A stretch of 9,450 nt of DNA from Candidatus Omnitrophota bacterium (GTDB lineage: Bacteria; Omnitrophota; Koll11; Aquiviventales; Aquiviventaceae). The position numbers were made by a program, and so were the translations under genes. The stretch covers positions 1 through 9,450 of the forward strand of contig JACPXS010000058.1 in the NCBI GenBank assembly GCA_016196415.1. Direction: 5' to 3'. Below are positions 1-4,922 of this stretch, piece by piece (positions within the stretch are counted from its first letter, which is position 1; every line of letters starts with the position of its first letter). Under the pieces are notes generated by a model. It ran no database searches and had not been told where the DNA came from. It saw only the letters and a list, made by a program, of their open reading frames with translations.

Positions 1-165
1 CGGCATTTCGCGTCCACCCTGATGGTGGACGCTACAGGAGTGCCGCACGCCGCAGGCGGAGGCCCGCTGCCTGCCTGCCGAAGCCTCGGCGCATGCAGGC
101 GCCACCCCACGTCCGTCCTCGCCCAGCGACTATCGCGCTGGTTCTGCGGGCGGACATGGGGACCC
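1..165. other. Hairpin-rich non-coding segment, possible structured RNA
   Basis: No recognisable protein is encoded here, although two + frames stay open by composition. Several strong inverted repeats follow one another. CGGCA (1-5) pairs with TGCCG (41-45) around a perfect 9-bp stem (10-18 with 24-32). GCCGA (77-81) pairs with TCGGC (86-90), and GGCGC (88-92) with GCGCC (99-103). A long interrupted stem pairs CCCCA-GTCCG (105-109, 111-115) with CGGAC-TGGGG (151-155, 157-161), with an inner CCAGCG/CGCTGG helix (123-128 with 136-141). I compared it by memory with RNase P RNA, tmRNA, SRP RNA, 6S RNA and common riboswitches and found no convincing match. It may be a non-coding RNA, the end of an upstream transcript, or decayed repeat DNA. 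Confidence 0.3.
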
Positions 166-215
166 TGGCTCCGCGTCACCCGCCACACATGACCAGTACT
201 TTTTGCTGAACACGC

Positions 216-244
216 TTGACGCGTGTCCCCGCCTTGGTTAAGCT
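216..244 (+). promoter_or_regulatory. Sigma70-like promoter of the DJ-1/PfpI gene, probably leaderless
   Basis: A -35 box TTGACG (216-221) is followed after 17 bp by a -10-like TAAGCT (239-244). Transcription would be expected to start about 6-8 nt further on, which coincides with the ATG at 251. No Shine-Dalgarno sequence lies before that ATG. The geometry therefore predicts a leaderless mRNA. The -10 match is only partial. Confidence 0.42.
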
Positions 245-250
245 ACCTCT

Positions 251-850
251 ATGACCCTCCACGGCATGCGTGTCGCGATTCTCGTTGAAGACCTCTATCA
301 AGACCAAGAAGTTTGGTATCCGTACTATCGTCTGAAGGAAGCCGGAGCCGAGGCGGTGTTTATCGGCACCGGCAAGCCGGAGTATCGGAGTAAGTTCGGC
401 TATCCCCTGACGCCCGACGCGCAGGCCGAGCGGGTCTCGGCTGCCGAGTTTGATGCGATCATTATCCCGGGCGGCTACGCGCCGGATCTGCTGCGCCGGT
501 TCCCGGCGGTCATTCAGTTGGCGCGCGAGGCGAACCGTCAGGGCAAACTCATCGGGGCCATCTGTCATGCAGGCTGGGTGCTGTGTTCCGCCGATGTCTT
601 GCGCGGGAAGACCGCCACGTGTTTCTCGGCGATCAAAGACGACGTCGTGAATGCCGGAGCGACCTACGTGGATCGCGAGGTCGTGCGTGACGGCCACCTC
701 ATCACGGCGCGCAAGCCCGACGATCTCCCTGCGTTCATGCGCACGATGATCGAGGCCCTGCAAGAGTCCCAAGTCCACCAGAAGCAGGAGCGATCAGGGG
801 ATGCTTCCCGCAGGCGTGCGCCGACCGCGGCGCGTCCAGCTCGCCGATAA
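251..850 (+). CDS. DJ-1/PfpI family protein (class I glutamine amidotransferase-like)
   Basis: The 199-residue product has the DJ-1/PfpI flavodoxin-like fold signature. An N-terminal beta strand ends in VEDLYQDQE with acidic E13, a PGGYAPD loop lies at 73-79, and the nucleophile elbow AICHAG holds C105-H106. PfpI-type enzymes use this Glu-Cys-His arrangement; family members act as intracellular proteases, protein or aldehyde deglycases, or stress chaperones. The sequence alone does not decide which. The core ends near residue 175, and the last 25 residues are basic and low-complexity (RRR, ARPARR), probably a disordered tail or a stop shifted by drift. The ATG at 251 fits the promoter geometry; an internal ATG at 266 (MRVAIL) would also give a complete domain. 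The neighbours on both sides are non-coding or decayed, so the gene looks monocistronic. Family assignment is firm, substrate unknown. Confidence 0.9.
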   Translation: MTLHGMRVAILVEDLYQDQEVWYPYYRLKEAGAEAVFIGTGKPEYRSKFGYPLTPDAQAERVSAAEFDAIIIPGGYAPDLLRRFPAVIQLAREANRQGKLIGAICHAGWVLCSADVLRGKTATCFSAIKDDVVNAGATYVDREVVRDGHLITARKPDDLPAFMRTMIEALQESQVHQKQERSGDASRRRAPTAARPARR

Positions 851-867
851 GCGCGTATCGACGACTT

Positions 868-902
868 ATCGAGCGCTCGATGCGGGCCACAGATTCGGCC
901 CG
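868..902. repeat. Palindrome and small hairpin downstream of the DJ-1/PfpI gene
   Basis: A perfect 14-bp palindrome ATCGAGCGCTCGAT (868-881) is followed directly by a 6-bp stem, CGGGCC (883-888) with GGCCCG (897-902), with an 8-nt loop. These lie 18-52 nt after the stop codon, where a terminator might sit. No T-run follows, so an intrinsic terminator is not supported. They could be a processing or protein-binding site, or chance in GC-rich DNA. Confidence 0.3.
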
Positions 903-950
903 TGGAATTCTCCCACAGACCCCCGCCAGGAGCGAACCCACCCCCGCTCA

Positions 951-1070
951 GGCACCCTGTTTGATCTGACCGGCCGTGTGGCGCTCGTGACCGGCGCCAG
1001 CCGAGGTCTTGGCGCCGCGATGGCTCGCGCGCTGGCCTGTGCCGAGGCGGATCTCATGACGTGTTCCCGT
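951..1070 (+). pseudogene. N-terminal remnant of a short-chain dehydrogenase/reductase (SDR)
   Basis: One + frame reads GTLFDLTGRVALVTGASRGL and continues through LGAAMARALA into a CSR-like end of the second strand. This is the first beta-alpha-beta unit of a classical SDR, with the NAD(P)-binding TGxxxGxG glycine motif (TGASRGLG, codons 990-1013). A complete SDR has about 250 residues with a Ser-Tyr-Lys catalytic set. Here similarity stops after about 40 residues at base 1070, exactly where a palindromic repeat begins. The frame then runs through repeat-derived codons to a stop just before 1173. No start codon with a ribosome binding site is evident. I infer a 3'-truncated pseudogene left after repeat insertion or deletion. 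The surviving piece is well conserved, so the event may be fairly recent. Confidence 0.75.
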
Positions 1071-1071
1071 T

Positions 1072-1112
1072 GGCGGGTTGGCGCGTTCAACGCGCCAACC
1101 CGCGAACGCGCT
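1072..1112. repeat. Inverted array of 8-nt units (AACGCGCC type)
   Basis: The two arms GCGGGTTGGCGCGTT (1073-1087) and AACGCGCCAACCCGC (1089-1103) form a perfect 15-bp inverted repeat around a single central C. Each arm is built from 8-nt units: GGCGGGTT and GGCGCGTT on the left; AACGCGCC, AACCCGCG and AACGCGCT on the right. The same unit recurs at 4071-4102. The element abuts the broken end of the SDR remnant. It encodes nothing recognisable. Confidence 0.85.
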
Positions 1113-1136
1113 ACCGCGCAAACAAGACTTTCTATC

Positions 1137-1165
1137 TTGACAGAATTGGTAGGATATCCTACACT
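1137..1165 (+). promoter_or_regulatory. Strong sigma70-type promoter of the Rrf2 gene
   Basis: A consensus -35 TTGACA (1137-1142) is separated by 17 bp from TACACT (1160-1165), a good -10 box. The predicted start point is near 1171-1173, only about 4-6 nt before the ATG at 1177. The purine-rich AGGAG at 1171-1175 ends one base before the ATG, too close to act as a normal Shine-Dalgarno site. The message is therefore predicted to be leaderless or nearly so. Confidence 0.7.
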
Positions 1166-1174
1166 ACAGTAGGA
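1149..1174. promoter_or_regulatory. Operator-like half-site cluster, probable Rrf2 autoregulation
   Basis: A perfect 14-bp palindrome GTAGGATATCCTAC (1149-1162) lies in the promoter spacer and overlaps the -10 box. A third half-site GTAGGA (1169-1174) covers the predicted start point, making TCCTAC-N6-GTAGGA with the second. Three copies of one hexamer in the core promoter of a regulator gene are typical of an autorepressor site. Binding of the adjacent Rrf2 protein here is inference. Confidence 0.6.
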
Positions 1175-1176
1175 GC

Positions 1177-1695
1177 ATGAAACTTTCCACGCGATCTACC
1201 TATGGGATGCGGGCGCTGGTGGAACTCGCCCTGAGTTCAGGGCGAGGGCCGGTGTCAGCCTCCTCGATCGCCAAGCGCCAGGATCTTTCGGTAGCATACC
1301 TCGAGCAGCTCCTCCACCGCCTCAAGAAACACGGATTGATCAACAGCGTTCGGGGCCCGCGCGGGGGCTACGTCCTGGCGCGCGATTCACACACGATGAC
1401 GATGGCGGAAGTCGTCGCGGTGCTTGAGGGGAACCATGGAACGCATCACAACGGCACGCGGCGATCGATGGGCAGCGGGAAAGGCCGCGCGCCGAACCGG
1501 GTGTCGCCCAAATCGTCCAGGGTGCCGGCGGAGGAATCCCATCGGCACGCCCAGCGCATTGCGCAGGCCGTGTGGCGCTGCGTCCACGAGCGACTCACGG
1601 AATCGCTCGGAACGGTGACGCTTCAGGATCTGTGTGATGAAGTGCGAACGGAAGCGGGGGAGCCGCTGGATCATCGGTATGTGTTCCATATCTGA
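1177..1695 (+). CDS. Rrf2-family transcriptional regulator lacking the Fe-S cysteine cluster
   Basis: The 172-residue protein starts MKLSTRSTYGMRALVELAL, the usual N-terminus of the family, which fixes the start. A winged helix-turn-helix occupies about 1-85: recognition-helix region near 39-52 (VAYLEQLLHRLKKH) and wing SVRGPRGGYVLAR at 57-69, then the helix MTMAEVVAVLEG. IscR-type members then have three closely spaced cysteines that ligate an Fe-S cluster. Here that region (86-130) is a long, basic, low-complexity linker with no cysteine but several histidines (H87, H90, H91, H122, H124). The dimerisation helix region VWRCVHERLTESLGTVTLQDL (132-152) is kept and holds C135; C153 follows directly. 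The protein probably binds DNA as a dimer but senses something other than a classical Fe-S cluster. Its targets are unknown apart from its own likely operator. The spacing and the repeat array downstream suggest it is not co-transcribed with the cyclo-ligase gene. Confidence 0.88.
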   Translation: MKLSTRSTYGMRALVELALSSGRGPVSASSIAKRQDLSVAYLEQLLHRLKKHGLINSVRGPRGGYVLARDSHTMTMAEVVAVLEGNHGTHHNGTRRSMGSGKGRAPNRVSPKSSRVPAEESHRHAQRIAQAVWRCVHERLTESLGTVTLQDLCDEVRTEAGEPLDHRYVFHI

Positions 1696-1707
1696 GGAAG
1701 AGCACGG

Positions 1708-1791
1708 AGTCACAAGGCCACCAGGTCACCACGTGACAAGGGAACGCTTCCGACCAACGTAGTGACGCGGTGACCTGGTAACGGGGTAACG
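1708..1791. repeat. Inverted array of 8-nt units (GGTCACCA type)
   Basis: The left arm reads as four consecutive octamers (1708-1739): AGTCACAA, GGCCACCA, GGTCACCA, CGTGACAA. The right arm (1760-1791) reads TAGTGACG, CGGTGACC, TGGTAACG, GGGTAACG. The cores CCAGGTCACC (1721-1730) and GGTGACCTGG (1769-1778) are perfect inverted repeats. A further GTGACC lies at 1800-1805. The array fills the gap between the Rrf2 and cyclo-ligase genes and encodes nothing recognisable. It has the same design as the repeats at 1072-1112 and 4023-4105 but a different unit sequence. Confidence 0.75.
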
Positions 1792-1811
1792 TTCTTGTTG
1801 TGACCTGGGGC

Positions 1812-2363
1812 ATGACGAAGGATCAGTTACGGCACGTGTTTCTACGTCGGTTGAAACAACAGAAGGAGAACGATCGACGTCGAAGGAGTGAAGCGATTCG
1901 GCGGAAGGTGTTTCGCCTGAACGCGTTTCGGCGGGCCAACGTCGTATGCTGCTACGTGGCGCTGCCGTATGAGGTGCAGACCTGGCGGATGATTGAAGGC
2001 ATGCTGTCCCGAGGAAAGCGAGTCGCCGTTCCGGTGACCCGGCCACGCACGAAACGGCTGTGGTTGTCCGAGGTGCGCGCTCCAGCGACCGAACTCGCTC
2101 GCAGCACGTTCGGCGTGTGGGAGCCGATCCCATCGGCAAGACGGCCGGTTCGGTTGGAGGAGATCGATCTCGTGCTGGTGCCGGGACTCGCGTTTGATCG
2201 GCGCGGGCACCGGTTAGGGCACGGCTCCGGGTACTTCGACCGCTTCCTTGCGTGCGTGCCGAAGGGCACGCCAACCGTGGGATTGGCATTTCGGTTTCAG
2301 CTGCTCAATTGCCTGCCAGTTGCTGCGCACGACCACGCCGTTCAGACGATCCTCACCGCCTAA
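1812..2363 (+). CDS. 5-formyltetrahydrofolate cyclo-ligase (MTHF synthetase)
   Basis: This cytosolic enzyme uses ATP to convert 5-formyl-THF to 5,10-methenyl-THF, returning the storage or inhibitory folate to the one-carbon pool. The 183-residue product is of normal family length. It begins MTKDQLR, followed by a basic helix (RRRRSEAIRRKVF, 22-34). The strand CCYVALPYEVQTWRMI (46-61) corresponds to the family's substrate-binding EV(D)T segment, and GVWEP lies at 101-105. The signature VPGLAFDRRGHRLGHGSGYF (123-142) carries the ATP-binding glycine-rich loop and continues DRFL. The C-terminal GLAFRFQLL and HDHAVQTILT match the family ending. A GTG at 1800 would add MTWG, but the family N-terminus favours ATG 1812. 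Neither has a convincing ribosome binding site. In other bacteria this gene is often next to rny, which agrees with its place here. Confidence 0.93.
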   Translation: MTKDQLRHVFLRRLKQQKENDRRRRSEAIRRKVFRLNAFRRANVVCCYVALPYEVQTWRMIEGMLSRGKRVAVPVTRPRTKRLWLSEVRAPATELARSTFGVWEPIPSARRPVRLEEIDLVLVPGLAFDRRGHRLGHGSGYFDRFLACVPKGTPTVGLAFRFQLLNCLPVAAHDHAVQTILTA

Positions 2364-2377
2364 CCCGCCCTTCATCG

Positions 2378-2419
2378 CCGAGTGACAGGCACGCTGTTGA
2401 AACCGTGCCTGTCACTCGG
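2378..2419. repeat. Perfect 16-bp hairpin between the cyclo-ligase gene and rny
   Basis: CCGAGTGACAGGCACG (2378-2393) pairs perfectly with CGTGCCTGTCACTCGG (2404-2419) around a 10-nt loop. It begins 15 nt after the cyclo-ligase stop. The stem is followed by AAAAG on the + strand and by no T-run on either strand, so it is not a standard intrinsic terminator. It could stabilise or separate mRNA segments. The GTGACAGGCAC core resembles dispersed REP-like palindromes of other bacterial genomes, but that link is from memory only. Confidence 0.8.
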
Positions 2420-2445
2420 AAAAGAATGGTGGCTGACGATTGAAT

Positions 2446-2452
2446 GAGGTGA
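2446..2452 (+). promoter_or_regulatory. Ribosome binding site of rny
   Basis: GAGGTGA lies 7 nt before the ATG at 2460. It is one of only two clear Shine-Dalgarno sites in the window and fixes the start just before the membrane anchor. Confidence 0.8.
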
Positions 2453-2459
2453 CACGGCG

Positions 2460-4016
2460 ATGGGATGGATTCTCCTAGCGTTCATGGCGATTGTCGCGGC
2501 GGCGTTTGGCGGCGGCTATTGGTTGCGCGTCCTGCTCAGCCGCAAGCTGTTGAGCAGCGCTGAGCTCAAATCCAAAGAGCTCTTGGAGGGGGCTGGGCGG
2601 CAAGCCGAAACCATTACCAAGCAGGCCGAGCTTGAAGCCAAGGAGCACCTGCACGCGCTCCGGCAGGAATTTGAGGAGCGGACGAAAGAGCGCCGCAATG
2701 AGCTGACACAGCTCGAAAAGCGGCTCCACCAGCGAGAGGAGCTGCTGGACCGGAAGTTGGACCAGCTTGATCGCAAGGAAAAAGATCTGGCCGATCGCGA
2801 CCGACAGCTCACCGCGCGTGAACAAGGGCTGAAAACCAAAGATGACCAGCTAGGGCAGCTCATCGAGGACGAAAAGGGCAAGCTCAAAACCATCTCAGGG
2901 TTGGGCGCGGAGGAAGCCACGCAGTTACTGCTTTCCCGCTTAGAGCAGGATTGCCGGACGGAAGCCGGCATGATGATCAAGCAGGTCGAGGAGCAGGCGA
3001 AGCGCGACGCCCAACTGCTCGCCAAGCGCATCCTCGTGGAGACGATGCAGCGGTGCGCGGCCGAGTTCACGGTAGAGACAACGACGGCGGTCATTCAGCT
3101 CCCCAACGAGGACATGAAGGGCCGCATCATCGGCCGTGAGGGCCGTAACATCCGAGCCTTTGAGCTCGCCACCGGCGTGGACCTCATCGTGGACGATACG
3201 CCGGACGTGGTGACGCTTTCCTCATTTGATGTGGTCCGCCGGGAAATCGCGAAGCAAGCGCTGGAACGGTTGATGTCCGATGGCCGCATCCATCCCGCCA
3301 GGATCGAAGAGATGGTGGAGAAGGTGAAGCGGGAATTTGCCCAGCACATCGTCCAGGAAGGGGAGAGGACGATCAACGAGCTGGGAGCGCTCGGCGTGAA
3401 CCACGAGCTGGTCAAGCTGCTCGGGCGGCTGCGATACCGGACGAGCTATGGGCAGAACGTGTTGCTGCACGTCAAGGAGACCGGCTACCTCTGCGGCATG
3501 ATCGCCGCGGAACTCGGGTTGGATCAGCGGTTGGCCCGTCGCTGCGGCTTGCTGCACGACATCGGCAAGGCGGTGAGCCATGAAGTCGAAGGGCCGCACG
3601 CCATCATCGGGGCTGAGCTGGCGAAGAAGTACGGAGAGTCCCCGGACGTCGTCCACGCCATCGAAGCGCACCATGAAGATGTGCCGCCGAACTCCCTGAT
3701 GGCGGTGTTGACCATCATCGCCGATTCCATCAGCGGCTCGCGTCCCGGGGCGCGCGGCGACACGCTGGAGAACTACGTCAAGCGGCTCCAGGCGCTGGAA
3801 GCGATTTGCGATGCCTTCAGCGGGGTGGAGAAGGCCTACGCCATCCAAGCCGGCCGCGAGGTGCGGGTCATCGTCCAGCCGGAGCGGGTCACCGACTTGG
3901 AAGCGATCGCGCTCTCGCGGGAGATCAAGAAAAAGGTGGAGACCTCCGTCGAGTTTCCCGGGCAGATTAAGATCATCGTCATCCGCGAAACCCGTTCGAT
4001 CGAATATGCCCGGTAA
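2460..4016 (+). CDS. rny: Ribonuclease Y (membrane-anchored endoribonuclease)
   Basis: RNase Y starts bulk mRNA decay by single-strand endonucleolytic cleavage at the inner face of the membrane and is a core of degradosome-like assemblies in bacteria without RNase E. The 518 residues match the usual length of about 520. A single N-terminal membrane helix (about 3-26) is followed by a long charged coiled coil (about 32-145, rich in K, E, R and Q). A KH RNA-binding domain (about 208-275) carries the loop GRIIGREGRNIR (221-232). The HD phosphohydrolase domain has candidate metal ligands H337, H366-D367 in LLHDIGKA, H404/H405 in EAHHED and D422 in ADSIS. The C-terminus SIEYAR is typical. The gene is preceded by a strong ribosome binding site and followed by ymdB, its common partner, here separated by a repeat array. 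All expected key residues are present. Confidence 0.98.
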   Translation: MGWILLAFMAIVAAAFGGGYWLRVLLSRKLLSSAELKSKELLEGAGRQAETITKQAELEAKEHLHALRQEFEERTKERRNELTQLEKRLHQREELLDRKLDQLDRKEKDLADRDRQLTAREQGLKTKDDQLGQLIEDEKGKLKTISGLGAEEATQLLLSRLEQDCRTEAGMMIKQVEEQAKRDAQLLAKRILVETMQRCAAEFTVETTTAVIQLPNEDMKGRIIGREGRNIRAFELATGVDLIVDDTPDVVTLSSFDVVRREIAKQALERLMSDGRIHPARIEEMVEKVKREFAQHIVQEGERTINELGALGVNHELVKLLGRLRYRTSYGQNVLLHVKETGYLCGMIAAELGLDQRLARRCGLLHDIGKAVSHEVEGPHAIIGAELAKKYGESPDVVHAIEAHHEDVPPNSLMAVLTIIADSISGSRPGARGDTLENYVKRLQALEAICDAFSGVEKAYAIQAGREVRVIVQPERVTDLEAIALSREIKKKVETSVEFPGQIKIIVIRETRSIEYAR

Positions 4017-4022
4017 CCGGTT

Positions 4023-4105
4023 AACGCGTTGGCGCGTTTTCGGGGTTGCGCGTTCTGCCGGTCAAGGCGTAACGCGCCAACGCGCCAACGCGCCAACGCG
4101 CCAAC
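4023..4105. repeat. Inverted array with four tandem AACGCGCC units between rny and ymdB
   Basis: The right arm is four exact tandem copies of the octamer AACGCGCC (4071-4102), with a partial AAC after them. The left arm (4023-4054) carries complementary units AACGCGTT, GGCGCGTT, a divergent one and GCGCGTT. Aligned as a 32-nt inverted repeat, about 25 positions pair across a 16-nt spacer (4055-4070). The array begins 7 nt after the rny stop and ends 10 nt before the ymdB ATG, filling the whole gap. It uses the same unit as the element at 1072-1112. Copy-number change would alter the ymdB leader but not its protein. Confidence 0.88.
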
Positions 4106-4115
4106 CGACGTCCTC

Positions 4116-4922
4116 ATGAAGATCCTCCTGATTGGCGATATCGTGGGGCGCCCAGGCCGGGCGATTGTCGAAGGCGACGTGATTCGCCTCCGGCAGGAGC
4201 GCGCAATTGACTTCGTCATCGCAAACTGTGAAAATGCTGCCGGGGGCGCCGGGATCACGCCACACATCGCCGATGACCTCTTCCGCGCAGGGGTGGATGT
4301 CTTGACGTCGGGCAACCACGTCTGGAAGAAGCGGGAAGCGTTCGAGCTCCTTAATCTCGACCACCGCATCATCCGGCCGGCAAACTATCCCACCGGCGCG
4401 CCCGGGACAGGGTCGACCATCATTGAAGCGCTCTCCGGTCAGAAAGTCGGCGTGCTGAACGTCATGGGCCGGGTGTTCATGGAACCGCTGGACTGCCCCT
4501 TTCGGACCGCGGAGCGGGAGCTCGAGCGCCTGAAGCTGGTGACGCCGGTCATCATTGTCGATATGCACGCCGAAGCGACGAGCGAAAAAGTGGCGATGGG
4601 CTGGTTCCTCGATGGGAAGGTCTCCTGCGTGTTCGGCACGCACACGCATATCCCCACGGCCGATGAGCGCATCCTGCCGCGCGGGACGGCGTTCATCACG
4701 GATGTGGGGATGACCGGCCCCTATGATTCCGTCATCGGGCGCCGCGTGGACCAGATCCTTCAGCGGTTCCTCTCCAATATCCCGAACAAATCCGAAGTGG
4801 CGGAAGACAACATCCAGCTCCGGGGGTTGCTCGTTGAGGTCAACCCCGTCACCGGCAAGGCGGTCGCCGTGGAGCGCATCACCCGCACCCTGCAAGGAGC
4901 GATTCGTGAGCGCGGTGACTGA
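4116..4922 (+). CDS. ymdB: YmdB-type metallophosphoesterase (TIGR00282 family, 2',3'-cyclic nucleotide phosphodiesterase)
   Basis: The 268-residue protein is a full-length member of the calcineurin-like family whose Bacillus subtilis member YmdB hydrolyses 2',3'-cAMP and influences mRNA levels, motility and biofilm choice. The dinuclear metal site is visible in order: D8 in GDIVG, E39 in NCENA, N67-H68 in SGNHVW, H151 in DMHAE, and H176 and H178 in FGTHTHIPTAD. The ATG at 4116 gives the family N-terminus MKILLIGDIVGRPGR. The upstream in-frame extension from 4029 only translates the octamer repeat and is rejected. No ribosome binding site is visible, as the repeat array occupies the leader. 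2',3'-cyclic nucleotides are products of RNA breakdown, which fits the pairing with rny. The 3' end overlaps xseA by 17 nt. Confidence 0.95.
   Translation: MKILLIGDIVGRPGRAIVEGDVIRLRQERAIDFVIANCENAAGGAGITPHIADDLFRAGVDVLTSGNHVWKKREAFELLNLDHRIIRPANYPTGAPGTGSTIIEALSGQKVGVLNVMGRVFMEPLDCPFRTAERELERLKLVTPVIIVDMHAEATSEKVAMGWFLDGKVSCVFGTHTHIPTADERILPRGTAFITDVGMTGPYDSVIGRRVDQILQRFLSNIPNKSEVAEDNIQLRGLLVEVNPVTGKAVAVERITRTLQGAIRERGD
4894..4899 (+). promoter_or_regulatory. Ribosome binding site that fixes the GTG start of xseA
   Basis: AAGGAG lies inside the 3' end of ymdB, 6 nt before GTG 4906. The xseA frame stays open further upstream to 4723, but that part is the out-of-frame ymdB sequence. This site decides for the GTG. 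Confidence 0.8.

Noticed and set aside
1..165. Assignment as RNase P RNA, tmRNA, SRP RNA, 6S RNA, or a cobalamin or TPP riboswitch
   Set aside because: The conserved sequence blocks of those families as I recall them are not found on either strand; only generic stems are visible.
176..778. Minus-strand open frame of 200 codons opposite the DJ-1/PfpI gene
   Set aside because: The + strand frame has a clear DJ-1/PfpI signature with Cys-His and a promoter; the antisense frame resembles nothing.
1800..1811. GTG 1800 as the start of the cyclo-ligase
   Set aside because: It adds four residues that come from repeat-like GTGACC sequence. ATG 1812 gives the typical family N-terminus, although neither start has a good ribosome binding site.
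2378..2419. Hairpin as a rho-independent terminator
   Set aside because: No T-run follows the stem on either strand; A-rich sequence follows on the + strand.
4071..4105. Tandem repeat as a possible CRISPR array
   Set aside because: Units are 8 nt and directly adjacent, without spacers of 25-40 nt, and no cas-like gene is present.
4029..4115. N-terminal extension of the YmdB-type protein
   Set aside because: The 29 extra codons translate only octamer repeat DNA, while the family N-terminus starts exactly at ATG 4116.
4723..4905. Upstream extension of XseA
   Set aside because: This part overlaps conserved ymdB codons in another frame, and a strong ribosome binding site selects GTG 4906.
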